From positions 1-47,950 of the forward strand of contig NZ_JALEGS010000034.1 of NCBI RefSeq assembly GCF_022763345.1: a DNA stretch of 47,950 nucleotides, read 5' to 3'. Source of the stretch: Phaeodactylibacter sp. Lineage in GTDB: Bacteria > Bacteroidota > Bacteroidia > Chitinophagales > Saprospiraceae. A program made the translations under genes and the position numbers. Below, in pieces: positions 35,009 through 43,543 of this stretch; the stretch's first letter is position 1; each line of letters begins with the position of its first letter. The notes beneath the pieces are model-generated. The model saw nothing but the letters and a program-made list of their open reading frames with translations, was not told the origin of the DNA and ran no database searches.

Positions 35009-35036
35009 CTAAAGCTAATGGTAAGTGCTACATCGG

Positions 35037-36236
35037 CTAGAACTCCCGCCCTTTAAGCATCCCATGCCAGTACATACGCGGCAGGCCGTAGGCTTTTAAG
35101 GCATACATGCTGTACCTTTCCTTCGACTGATCGAAGGGGAAGGACTCCATGGGCTGCTTGTCGTAATCAAACTCAGCCAGAATCAGGCTGCCATAGCCTG
35201 TGACTAACGGGCAAGAGGTATAACCGTCATATTTTTTGCTCATCTCTTTGCCTTCAAGATAAGCCCGAACGTTTGCAACCGTCACCGGGCCCTGCTTGCG
35301 GATGGCTGCACCTGTCTTGGAGGTTGGAAGGTTGCTGCAATCGCCCAGAGCAAAGACATTATCGAATCGAGTATGCTGTGTGGTTTCCTTATTGACTTCC
35401 ACCCAGCCGGTTTCGGCGGCAAGCGGGCTGTTGGCAATAAAGGCCGGTGCGCTCATCGGCGGGGTCACATGGATCATCTCGTAAGGCATCACCGTTTCTT
35501 CATCGGTTTCGAGGTTTTTGAACACCGCTTTTTTCTGGTCCGGGCGCAGGGCAACCAGCTCGGTTTGCCATACGCGCTCTATGTGCTTGCGATCGGCCAC
35601 TTTAGTCAGGGCATCGGCATACTTTTTCACTGCGAAGATGCCAGGGCCGGCTTTGACAAACTTGACGTTGACGTTCTTGCGCACGCCGGCTTTCGCCCAG
35701 TGCTCTTCAGCCAGAAAGCAAATCTTTAGCGGAGCGCCCCCGCATTTGATAGGCGTGGAAGGATGTGTAAAGATAGCGTTGCCGCTTTTCAGGCTTCGGA
35801 TTGCCTCCCAGGTGGCGTCCACCGTTTCGTAAGCGTAGTTGCTCACGACGCCAGTGCCCGGCTTGCCTACGCTTTCCTTCAGGCCCGGGATTTTATCCCA
35901 GTCGATCTGAATACCGGCAGCGACGACCAGCACATCGTAGGAAATACTTTCCCCGTTCTTGAGGGTCAGTACGTTCTTTTTTGGCTGGAAGCTATCGACG
36001 TATTCCTTTATCCAGGTGGCGCCGTAGGGAATAAAGTCAGCCTGATCTCGTTCGGACTCCTCTTTTGGGAAAATGCCGGCGCCGACAAGCGTCCACAAAG
36101 GTTGATAGTAGTGTTTCTCAGCCGGGTCGATAATAGCAACCTGAGGCGGATTAGATGTATTCATAAGCTGCGAGGCAACGGTAAGGCCAGCAGAGCCTGC
36201 CCCAACAACGACGACTTGATAATGTGGCATGTTCAT
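35037..36236 (-). CDS. sqr: Type II sulfide:quinone oxidoreductase
   Basis: A 399-residue FAD enzyme that oxidises sulfide and reduces quinone. The N-terminal Rossmann motif VVVGAGSAGLTVA binds FAD. HYYQPLWTLVGAGIF and the later NVFALGDCSNLPTSKTGAA are typical of the type II (mitochondrial SQOR-like) group. The two redox cysteines of this group appear at C165 (TPIKCGGAPLKI) and C342 (TSCPLVTGYG). The C-terminus (YWHGMLKGREF) is amphipathic, for membrane contact. It follows a DUF1641 gene on the same strand, a pairing seen with SQR elsewhere. The role is probably sulfide removal or energy gain, feeding the menaquinone pool used by alternative complex III. Confidence 0.92.
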   Translation of the reverse strand: MNMPHYQVVVVGAGSAGLTVASQLMNTSNPPQVAIIDPAEKHYYQPLWTLVGAGIFPKEESERDQADFIPYGATWIKEYVDSFQPKKNVLTLKNGESISYDVLVVAAGIQIDWDKIPGLKESVGKPGTGVVSNYAYETVDATWEAIRSLKSGNAIFTHPSTPIKCGGAPLKICFLAEEHWAKAGVRKNVNVKFVKAGPGIFAVKKYADALTKVADRKHIERVWQTELVALRPDQKKAVFKNLETDEETVMPYEMIHVTPPMSAPAFIANSPLAAETGWVEVNKETTQHTRFDNVFALGDCSNLPTSKTGAAIRKQGPVTVANVRAYLEGKEMSKKYDGYTSCPLVTGYGSLILAEFDYDKQPMESFPFDQSKERYSMYALKAYGLPRMYWHGMLKGREF

Positions 36237-36321
36237 TCACTTTTAATTTGGAAAGGATAAGGCAGGTAAGCGCTTTAACAAGCCTGTGCCACAGCGCCTA
36301 CTCAGGCAACGTTGCAGTGGA

Positions 36322-37182
36322 TTAGAACCGCTTGCCAAAATGTTTGGAGAAGGACAACAGGAAGCCCATTGCCCGCTGACGGTCCTTGTCCGCCATGCCG
36401 GTAAGCATAGCCCAGATTCCAGCTGGCTTAACCGGCTCGCGGTTACTGTCCACCATTGCTTCCCCTGCCTTGGCGACCACCTTGATCGTACAAGGGTCAA
36501 GGACACCACTCTGCATGAGCGCCTTGAACTCTTCAGAAGTCAGCAGTTTGGTCAGGGCAGTGAGCATTTCCAGGCCATGCTCGTTGAGTGTCGTCCAGTC
36601 TACACCACGGGCAGCGGCCCTCTGATACCCCTCGTCGAACATATCTATGCCCATGGAGGCAAAGCCAGGCAATTTTTCGGACAACTCAATGAGTTGATTG
36701 ATTTTGCTGATGGTCTCCGGGCGGGTCACTTTCTCTACCAGTTCAGCTACAGCACTTAGGCGGGCTGGGATATCAATGCCATTATCGGCAGCCTGACAGC
36801 AGCCATCGTCTACCATATCGCCCATCATGCTCATCAGTCCGGGGATCTGATCCGTCATGGCAATCACCTTGTCTAGTTTCTCTACCATTTCCGGAGCAGT
36901 GAGCTTTTCTGCAATATGAAGGGCGTTTTCCAAGCGCTCAGCGGGATCCACGCCACGGCTGCGGGCTTGCTGTATGGCATCGTCGGTGATGTCAGCAGCC
37001 ATGCTGATCAGGCCCGGCCCCTGCTCCAAAGCAGTGGCCAGCCGGTCTACGGCTGTCTCCATGGTTTCGATGCGTGCAAGAAGGTGGTCCAGCGCCTTTA
37101 GTGTTTTTTCACTATTCAGCCGCTCCTGTAGTTGGTACCCGGCTTCTGTATCGGTCCAGGTTGCGGTTCCATTAGCTCCCAT
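36322..37182 (-). CDS. DUF1641 protein with three 58-residue repeats
   Basis: From ATG 37182 the product has 286 residues. The upstream ATG at 37251 adds 23 unlikely residues. It is a soluble, helical protein. Three tandem repeats with exactly 58-residue period start at P56, P114 and P172 (PGLISMAADITDDAI, PGLMSMMGDMVDDGC, PGFASMGIDMFDEGY), each with a following GVD or GID motif and a helix ending EKL/EKV. DUF1641 proteins are often encoded next to sulfide:quinone oxidoreductase or formate dehydrogenase genes, and the function is unknown. A CC pair sits in repeat 2 (128-129). It is probably co-transcribed with sqr (85-base gap). Confidence 0.88.
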   Translation of the reverse strand: MGANGTATWTDTEAGYQLQERLNSEKTLKALDHLLARIETMETAVDRLATALEQGPGLISMAADITDDAIQQARSRGVDPAERLENALHIAEKLTAPEMVEKLDKVIAMTDQIPGLMSMMGDMVDDGCCQAADNGIDIPARLSAVAELVEKVTRPETISKINQLIELSEKLPGFASMGIDMFDEGYQRAAARGVDWTTLNEHGLEMLTALTKLLTSEEFKALMQSGVLDPCTIKVVAKAGEAMVDSNREPVKPAGIWAMLTGMADKDRQRAMGFLLSFSKHFGKRF

Positions 37183-37302
37183 AATGTTCTTTGTTTTGCT
37201 TTCAGAAGGTCGCAGCCAATGCTTTGAAGCCTTACGCTCAAACCTAATCATACCGTGCCCCGGACCAAAAACCTCCGGTTGCCTGATTAGATATTGACTG
37301 CA

Positions 37303-37320
37303 CTTTCAAATATATGAAAG
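37303..37320 (-). promoter_or_regulatory. Candidate promoter with overlapping palindrome for DUF1641-sqr
   Basis: Minus-strand TATATTTG (37307-37314) is an exact TAnnTTTG box. It lies inside CTTTCA-N6-TGAAAG, whose 6-base arms (37303-37308 and 37315-37320) are perfectly inverted, so a repressor bound there would block the promoter. A good TTG at -33 is not visible. Confidence 0.45.
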
Positions 37321-37425
37321 CATGAACATAAATGCCAGTAACAGTCAGCCAGATCAGTAAAAAGTACCATAACTCCCCGGGATAGGGCTATAGCGACTAT
37401 CAGTTGGACAGAAACAACAACCCCT

Positions 37426-37469
37426 AAAAAAGCGGCGCTACCTGTTACATCAGGCAGCGCCGCTTTTTA
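37426..37469. terminator. Strong terminator after the isoaspartyl peptidase gene
   Basis: GCGGCGCT-A-CCTG and CAGG-C-AGCGCCGC form a 12-bp stem with one mismatch around TTACAT, flanked by an A run on one side and a T run on the other. It works on the minus strand for the susC-susD-peptidase operon and could act in both directions. Confidence 0.9.
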
Positions 37470-37492
37470 AAACTCTTCTTTCAAAGGCAAGC

Positions 37493-38413
37493 TCACGATC
37501 GGTAAATCGCAACAACAGCCTTTTCACCCTTCCGGACCCAGCCCCGGTACATTCCCTCCGAGTTGAAGGGCAGAGCAACCTCTCCCTTGTGATCTACGGC
37601 TATAAGGCCGCCATCACCGCCCATAGCAGCTTGCTTGTGGTTGATGACGCGGTCTGCGGCTTCGGCAAGGGAAAGCCCTTGATACTCCATTAAACAGGAA
37701 ACATCGTAAGCGACCACGCCACGCAGAAAGTATTCACCGTAACCGGTACAGGATACAGCGCAGGTGGCATTATTGGCATAGGTGCCCGACCCGATGACAG
37801 AGCTGTCCCCTACCCTGCCGTAGCGTTTGTTGGTCAGGCCACCGGTGGAAGTGGCTGCTGCCAAATTCCCCCGTAAGTCAAAGGCTACGGCACCAACGGT
37901 CCCAAATTTATCGCTGTGGTCGAGCTGCACGCGGTTTTTGGCGCGGGCTTCCTCCAGTTGCTGATAGCGGAAATCTGAGAAGAAATAATCGGCTTCGAGA
38001 ATAGGCACTTCCAGGTCGCGGGCAAATTCCTGAGCACCGGAGCCGCATAGGAATACATGGTCGCTGCGCTCCATCACGAGACGGGAAAGGGAGATGGGGT
38101 TTTTCACGCCTTCCACCATGGCTACGGCACCTGCATTTAGAGTGGCCCCGCACATGATGGAAGCATCCATTTCATTGCGGCCATCGTGTGTAAAGACAGA
38201 GCCACGCCCAGCGTTAAAATACTCACAGTCTTCGAGGCTTTTGACAGCAGTCTCCACCGCAGTTAGGGCGCTGCCCCCGGCGGCAAGAACCTGCTCGCCG
38301 GCTGCGAGGGCTTGCTGTAAGGCGCGGCGGTGGGACGCTTCCTGTTCTTCGGTCATTTCAGAACGGAGGATAGTGCCGGCACCACCGTGTATCGCTAGAG
38401 AATAAGTTGACAT
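37493..38413 (-). CDS. iaaA: Isoaspartyl peptidase/L-asparaginase (plant-type, IaaA family)
   Basis: A 306-residue N-terminal-nucleophile hydrolase that splits beta-aspartyl dipeptides and asparagine. The family start LAIHGGAGTI is present. The nucleophile is T172 in KFGTVGAVAFD, where autoproteolysis separates the alpha and beta chains. TSTGGLTNKRYGRVGDSSVIGSGTYANN holds the substrate and sodium loops. There is no signal peptide, so it is cytoplasmic. It is the last gene of a susC-susD-iaaA operon (9-base gap to susD). In cyanophycin breakdown this family hydrolyses beta-Asp-Arg. A secreted cyanophycinase gene lies 6 kb away in the divergent unit. Confidence 0.93.
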   Translation of the reverse strand: MSTYSLAIHGGAGTILRSEMTEEQEASHRRALQQALAAGEQVLAAGGSALTAVETAVKSLEDCEYFNAGRGSVFTHDGRNEMDASIMCGATLNAGAVAMVEGVKNPISLSRLVMERSDHVFLCGSGAQEFARDLEVPILEADYFFSDFRYQQLEEARAKNRVQLDHSDKFGTVGAVAFDLRGNLAAATSTGGLTNKRYGRVGDSSVIGSGTYANNATCAVSCTGYGEYFLRGVVAYDVSCLMEYQGLSLAEAADRVINHKQAAMGGDGGLIAVDHKGEVALPFNSEGMYRGWVRKGEKAVVAIYRS

Positions 38414-38422
38414 AAATTGGTT

Positions 38423-39772
38423 TTACTCGGCATCCCACCAGAACCGGCCCTGAAGGTTGGGGTTCTCAGCGGGGAAGCTGTTATTGAATAGGCGTTCGTT
38501 TTGAGGATAAATGAACCGGCGGGGGATATCGCCACCAGGATTTTGGGGGTTTTCACCATTTGGATTGGGGGAAAGTTCCGGGAAGCCCGTACGGCGGTAA
38601 TCGGTCCAGCCTTCCACTTGCGTGAAGTGGGCGATGTAGAGCTGTTGCAGTACGGTGCGCAGGTTATCTTCCGTATCGCCCGACAAGGTGGCGTGGGCAT
38701 CCAAATAGGCATCCATTTCCTCACCCGGAATGCCGCCGGTGACTTCCTCGATGTGGGTGCGCACGCCTTCCTGCAGGGCGGCTTCAGCACCGCCCTCCCC
38801 TGTTATCAGCCGAGCCTCTGCTTCCAGCATTTTCAGCTCAGCGTAAGTGATAATGGGCACGGAAGCATCCTCCGCAGCATAGAAATCGCCTACGCGCTCC
38901 AGCCCAAAGGACCGGCGGATGAGCCTGCTTTCCCTGGGGTCTTCCAGCTCACTGAGCAAATCTGAGAAAAACGGGTCGATTTCTACGTAAGGTGTGTTTT
39001 TGAAATAGATAAACCATGGATTTTGTTCGGCTTCGGTAAAACCAAAGGTATATACCAGGCTTTCGGATGGTGATTGAAAAGCATTGGCGATGGCATCCAG
39101 CGCTTTGGCAGGAGCCGCTGCATCCCGCTTGATAGTGTGCATGTAATAGCGGGCTTTGAGGGCATGAGCCGCTTTGGCCCAGCGGTCCAGGTCTCCCTGA
39201 TAGATGACATCATCATCACCGGGCGAGACCGTGCTTTCGGCCTGCAGGTCCTGAATGGCTTCGTCCAGCAAGGCTTGCACTTTCATGTAAATGGTTTCCT
39301 GCGGATCATAGGAAGGGCTGAAGTTGGCGCCGCCCTGAAAGGCCTGCGTGTAGGGGATATCGCCCCAAAGGGAAGCCGCAGTGCCCAGATTGAGCGCCAT
39401 TAGCACTTTGGCGACGCCAGCGTAATGGGCGGATCCATCGGCTTCCGATTTATCGATGATGATGTTGAGGATATTGAGGGGGCCGTTATAGAAATCCTGC
39501 CACAGCGGGTTCATATTAAAGGCCTCATCAAGCAGGTAGCTTTCCACGGTGAGCGCCCGGTTGTCCACTCCGGTAAAGTACTGACTGAAAATACCGGCAA
39601 TGACAGCCGCTTCTTCAGACAGGTTTTCGGCTGTTTCCTCCATTGCAGTAGGCAGGAGGACGGTTACCGGCACGTCGGTGGGATCGTTGGGGTTGATATT
39701 GGTTTCCTCCAGCTCGCAGCCTGCCAGAAAGGCAACTGCCAGGAGAAGGAAGGTTATATTTCGAAGTGTCAT
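38423..39772 (-). CDS. SusD/RagB-family nutrient-binding lipoprotein
   Basis: A 449-residue surface lipoprotein with lipobox LAGC (C19) and a following acidic stretch ELEETN. The family is recognised from NINPNDPTDVPVTVLLPTAME, the helical TPR-like part and LWGDIPYTQAF (about 136-146), as in the SusD-like_2 group. SusD proteins form a lid over a SusC channel and bind the incoming polymer fragment or peptide. The gene lies between susC (21-base gap) and iaaA. The substrate cannot be read from the sequence. The neighbours point to beta-Asp-Arg or a short cyanophycin fragment. Confidence 0.92.
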   Translation of the reverse strand: MTLRNITFLLLAVAFLAGCELEETNINPNDPTDVPVTVLLPTAMEETAENLSEEAAVIAGIFSQYFTGVDNRALTVESYLLDEAFNMNPLWQDFYNGPLNILNIIIDKSEADGSAHYAGVAKVLMALNLGTAASLWGDIPYTQAFQGGANFSPSYDPQETIYMKVQALLDEAIQDLQAESTVSPGDDDVIYQGDLDRWAKAAHALKARYYMHTIKRDAAAPAKALDAIANAFQSPSESLVYTFGFTEAEQNPWFIYFKNTPYVEIDPFFSDLLSELEDPRESRLIRRSFGLERVGDFYAAEDASVPIITYAELKMLEAEARLITGEGGAEAALQEGVRTHIEEVTGGIPGEEMDAYLDAHATLSGDTEDNLRTVLQQLYIAHFTQVEGWTDYRRTGFPELSPNPNGENPQNPGGDIPRRFIYPQNERLFNNSFPAENPNLQGRFWWDAE

Positions 39773-39793
39773 AATACTGATCTTTTAGTCTGA

Positions 39794-42700
39794 TTAAAAT
39801 CCGATTTTCAGGTTGAAGCCCAGGCTTCGGGTGTTGGGGGTATTGAAATAGTCCCGCCCGAAACTGTTGCTCGCGCCCGCCAGGTTGGTCTCCGGGTCGA
39901 TGCCGCTGTAATCGGTGAGCAGGAACAGGTTGCGGCCGCTCAGCCCCAGTTCTAAACTGCGAACCGGCAGCTTGCCGACAACCGTTTCCGGAAAACGGTA
40001 GCTGATGGTCAGCTCGCGCAGGCGCACCCAGGAGCCGTCTTCAACCGAAGCTTCGGAAACCCCGGCAAAAGGATAACGACCGTAGTAACGGGAATCCAGG
40101 CGAACGGGCGTGGTATTGGGCTGACCGGAAACATCCTCGCCGTCAATGACGGTGCCTTCGGCGTATACGCCTTCGACGACCACCTCTTCCTCCCGGTTTT
40201 CGGTACTCTTGTGGATGCCCAGGTTTTGCATGACGCCCACGGTGCCATTGTAGATATCCCCGCCCTGACGGATGTCCAGCAAGGCGGACACATACAGCCC
40301 TTTGAAGGTGAAGCTGTTGCGCAGCCCCATAATCCAGTCCGGGTTGGGGTCGCCCACTATGCCGGGCTCCTGAGGGTTAAATATGGGGTAGCCATCGGCA
40401 TCAATAAGACGGTTGCCATTGTCATCTCTCGACCAGCGGGTGCCGTAGAGTACGCCAAAAGGCTGCCCCTCAATCGCCCGGTTGTTGGTTGACGCTACGC
40501 CTGCGGAACCGAAACTGAGGTCGGGCACGCCTTCGCCCAGTTCTTCCACGGTGTTTTCGTTGGCGGTGAAGTTGAGGTCAACATCCCAGCTGAAGTGGCG
40601 GCCTTTGACCGGAGTACTGCGCAGCTGTATTTCCACGCCGGTGTTCCGTACCCGGCCTGCGTTGGTAATGGCTGAAGCAAAACCAGTGGAAAAGGTAATG
40701 GGCACAGCCAGGATTTGATCTACACTCTCCAGGTCATACCAGGTGAAGTCAATACCCAGGCGGTTTTGGAAAAAGCGAAGGTCCGCACCTATCTCCAGCG
40801 TCCGGGTTTGTTCGGGGCGCAGATTGGGGTTGCCGATGGAAGTCGCCGGGCCGAAAGCGGTTTGCCCCTTGACCGGGCTGCCGAGCACGAAAAAGTTGTC
40901 CAGTGCGTAGGCGAAGGCGTCTTTACCGATGCGGGCATAGGAGAAGCGCAACTTACCAAAGGAAAAGGTTGGATTGGTCGCCAGCCCCAGCGGCTCGGTG
41001 AAGACAAAGCCCAGGCTGTAGCTGTCGTAGAAGAAAGGGACTTCGGTAGTGGGCAGGGTCGAGGACCAGTCCCAGCGCCCGGTGAAGCTGAAGTAAAGGT
41101 AATCCCGGAAGCTCAGCTGGCCATCATAGAAGGTACCCAGGATGCGGCGGCGGGTGACGTTGTCGTCTGCGAAGGTGACCTGAGAGACGTTGGAAATGTC
41201 GTAGAAGTCCGGTATGATGAAGTTCTCCCCTTCCGTTACATTAGAAAAACCCCGCTCGCTGAAATAGTTATGGCCCAGGGTCAGCCGGGCATCAAAGTCC
41301 TGAGACAAGGCGCCCTGTGCGGTCAGCAGGAAGTCGGAGTTGAAGCTGCGGTAGGAATACAGGTCGCTGAAAATCACGCCTGTACCGAATTCGTTGCTGT
41401 TGTTGTCCCAGTAGGAAGTCCGCTCCTCAAAGTAGTAATCCGTACCGGCCCGGTAGGAAGTGCTGAGCCAGTCTGTAAAGGTATACTCAAAGCCGGCATT
41501 GCCGATGATGCGATTGACACGATCGCGGCTCAGGTTCCGGTTGACAGACCAGTAGGGGTTGTCGTAGGCGCTCCAGTAGGTACGCTGTGTGCCATCAGGG
41601 AAGGAATAGGCGAAGGGCTCGTCTTCCGCATTATCAAAACCATTAGCCAGGTCGAAGGTTACAGGGGCGCGGGTCAGGCCCAGCATTACGCCGGACAGGT
41701 TGGAGCCCCGGTTGGTGCGGTCGCCGCCGGAGTTAGTGTAATTGGCAGAAGCGGAAACTTTGAGGCGGTCGTTGATGCGGGTATCGCCGGAGACCTTGAG
41801 GGTAAAGCGCTCGAAGGTACTGTTGGGCACAATACCCGTTTGGCGAAGGTAGCCGCTGGAGACGAAGTAGTTGGTTTCCCCGTCGCCACCGCTGGCGCTG
41901 AGGTAGGTGTTGGACGTCACTCCGGTATTGAAGAAGTTGTCGAGGTTATTGAAAGGTACGACCCTGCGATCAGTAGCGGAAGGGTCGCTTTGGCCTACGA
42001 TACGGCCCAGGGAACTGTAGCGGTAGGATTCATCTCCATCGTAGCGCAGGGTATCGATGCGCGGGCCCCAGGAGCGGTTCGACTCGCCCGGGCCTGCGTA
42101 GACTGGCACGCCGCCGGAGAGGGCACCCTGAGCGAAGAGTTGTTGTTGTTCCGGGAGTTTGTTTACCTGATCGAAGGTCACGGACTGGGAGAAGCTGATG
42201 CCCCCGCCTTTTCGGCCCTTTTTGGTGGTGATGAGCACGGCACCGTTGGCGGCGCGAACGCCGTAGAGGGCCGTGGCCGCACCGCCTTTGAGGACGTTGA
42301 TGGTTTCGATGTCATCGGGGTTGATGTCGATAGCCCGGTTGGACTGATCGGTGAAATTGGAGCCTGCGAAGCTGTTGTCGATGGGCACACCGTCAATGAT
42401 GAACAACGGAGAGTTTTCATTGAGAGAAGTGCGCCCGCGGATAACGATATTGGCGGAAGCGCCCGGGTTGCCCGAGCTGCTGATGACCTGAACGCCCGCT
42501 ACCTTCGAGCTTAGGGCATTGACCAGATTGGTCTCCCGGGAACTGACCAGCTCTTCGCCCCCCACTTCTTCAGCAGAGTAGCCCAGGGCTTTTTTGCTGC
42601 GCTCAATGCCTACCGCAGTTACGACTACCTCATCGAGGACTTCGGCAGACTCGCTCATGCGGATGTCAATTTTCGTCCGCCCGTTGAGCGGGACTTCCAG

Positions 42701-42946
42701 GCGGTTGTAGCCGATGTAGGAAAAGATCAGGGCGGAAGCGTCCTCGTCTACATCAAGGGTGAACGCCCCGTTGAAATCAGTAATAGTGCCCACATTCGGG
42801 CTGCCTTTCACAAAAACACTCACGCCGATAAGCGGCTGCGGCGGATCGGCATCATCCGTAACGGTGCCGGTTATGGTTTGCTGCGCAGCGAGCGGCAACA
42901 TTCCTAACAGGCACAAGCCGACCAACAGAAGGATGGGTCTGAACAT
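39794..42946 (-). CDS. SusC/RagA-family TonB-dependent outer-membrane transporter
   Basis: A 1050-residue TonB-dependent channel. Signal peptide about 1-21 (ending LAAQ). A carboxypeptidase-regulatory-like domain is at about 23-105 (ITGTVTDDADPPQPLIGVSVFVKGS). Next come the TonB box/plug region (DEVVVTAVGIERSKKALGYS, NLVNALSSKVAGVQV, IVIRGRTSLNENSPLFIIDGVPIDN) and a 22-strand barrel ending in LGFNLKIGF. It has no N-terminal STN signalling domain, so no direct sigma-regulator link is expected. It is the first gene of a susC-susD-iaaA operon with its own promoter in the shared 0.55 kb control region. Confidence 0.95.
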   Translation of the reverse strand: MFRPILLLVGLCLLGMLPLAAQQTITGTVTDDADPPQPLIGVSVFVKGSPNVGTITDFNGAFTLDVDEDASALIFSYIGYNRLEVPLNGRTKIDIRMSESAEVLDEVVVTAVGIERSKKALGYSAEEVGGEELVSSRETNLVNALSSKVAGVQVISSSGNPGASANIVIRGRTSLNENSPLFIIDGVPIDNSFAGSNFTDQSNRAIDINPDDIETINVLKGGAATALYGVRAANGAVLITTKKGRKGGGISFSQSVTFDQVNKLPEQQQLFAQGALSGGVPVYAGPGESNRSWGPRIDTLRYDGDESYRYSSLGRIVGQSDPSATDRRVVPFNNLDNFFNTGVTSNTYLSASGGDGETNYFVSSGYLRQTGIVPNSTFERFTLKVSGDTRINDRLKVSASANYTNSGGDRTNRGSNLSGVMLGLTRAPVTFDLANGFDNAEDEPFAYSFPDGTQRTYWSAYDNPYWSVNRNLSRDRVNRIIGNAGFEYTFTDWLSTSYRAGTDYYFEERTSYWDNNSNEFGTGVIFSDLYSYRSFNSDFLLTAQGALSQDFDARLTLGHNYFSERGFSNVTEGENFIIPDFYDISNVSQVTFADDNVTRRRILGTFYDGQLSFRDYLYFSFTGRWDWSSTLPTTEVPFFYDSYSLGFVFTEPLGLATNPTFSFGKLRFSYARIGKDAFAYALDNFFVLGSPVKGQTAFGPATSIGNPNLRPEQTRTLEIGADLRFFQNRLGIDFTWYDLESVDQILAVPITFSTGFASAITNAGRVRNTGVEIQLRSTPVKGRHFSWDVDLNFTANENTVEELGEGVPDLSFGSAGVASTNNRAIEGQPFGVLYGTRWSRDDNGNRLIDADGYPIFNPQEPGIVGDPNPDWIMGLRNSFTFKGLYVSALLDIRQGGDIYNGTVGVMQNLGIHKSTENREEEVVVEGVYAEGTVIDGEDVSGQPNTTPVRLDSRYYGRYPFAGVSEASVEDGSWVRLRELTISYRFPETVVGKLPVRSLELGLSGRNLFLLTDYSGIDPETNLAGASNSFGRDYFNTPNTRSLGFNLKIGF

Positions 42947-43176
42947 GTTTACAATATTTTGAAGGCTGAGCGAATCACATCAGCCGGATAGAAAAAAGGA
43001 ACAGGCCATTGCAGTAGCTGCTGATGACCGATGGAAAGCTGGAAAACGAGTAGTATGACTAGCAATCAAATATGGGCTGCAAGCCGGAGAGACTGGGCGT
43101 CTCCTGCAGGAAGCGGGTCGTTTTGACCGGTAAAATGGCTTGCTGGATCTGCATAATTAACTTTTGTATCCGGATG

Positions 43177-43206
43177 CAAAAATATGGATTTGCGCCTTAA
43201 CTGCAA
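43177..43206 (-). promoter_or_regulatory. Promoter of the susC operon
   Basis: Minus-strand TATTTTTG (43177-43184) matches TAnnTTTG, and TTG (43204-43206) is 19 bases upstream. The leader to the susC start would be about 225 bases, long enough for RNA-level control. Confidence 0.6.
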
Positions 43207-43299
43207 AATCAAGCCCCGCTTGGCCTGTCTAAAGTGGTAAAATTACCCGTTGAAAATCACGAATGCCATCTGAAATATGGAACAGAATTATTTTTTTCT

Positions 43300-43307
43300 T
43301 ACTTTTG
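43300..43307 (+). promoter_or_regulatory. Candidate -7 box for the divergent plus-strand unit
   Basis: TACTTTTG fits TAnnTTTG. A -33 TTG is not clear (TGG at 43278-43280). It precedes a 30-codon reading frame and the T9SS protein gene, and lies about 100 bases from the opposed susC promoter. Confidence 0.35.
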
Positions 43308-43334
43308 TATTTCGACTTTAAGCAGTTCCAATTT

Positions 43335-43427
43335 ATGAGTACCTCATTTTGTCCTAAAATACAGGCCACTCAACCGACCCACAAGCAGCTCAGCTTGATG
43401 GGCTTGCAGCCTATTTTCGACTGCTAA
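43335..43427 (+). CDS. Possible 30-residue small protein or leader peptide
   Basis: An ATG frame of 30 codons ending TAA, with product start MSTSFCPKIQATQ and end GLQPIFDC. It begins 28 bases after a TAnnTTTG box and lies 116 bases before the start of the T9SS surface protein. It has Cys at positions 6 and 30 and no Arg, so it is not an obvious arginine-attenuation leader. No family is recognised. It could be chance. Confidence 0.3.
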   Translation: MSTSFCPKIQATQPTHKQLSLMGLQPIFDC

Positions 43428-43543
43428 ACCAAGCTTCCTTTAAAGTTTTTTCCCTGTACTGCGATTGACAGCACCTTTTGGTCTGTTGATGCCATTTGCA
43501 GGGCATTCATATTTTCCCTATTTGTTTATTTAAACCTTTTGCG

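Noticed and set aside
37252..37440. RNA gene or riboswitch between DUF1641 and the terminator
   Set aside because: Only a promoter-like palindrome and the terminator could be seen; no known aptamer pattern was recognised.
40715..42514. Long (599-codon) open frame on the strand opposite susC
   Set aside because: It lies wholly inside susC, has no recognisable domains and shows the Gly/Val/Ala-rich make-up of a shadow of a GC-rich coding strand.
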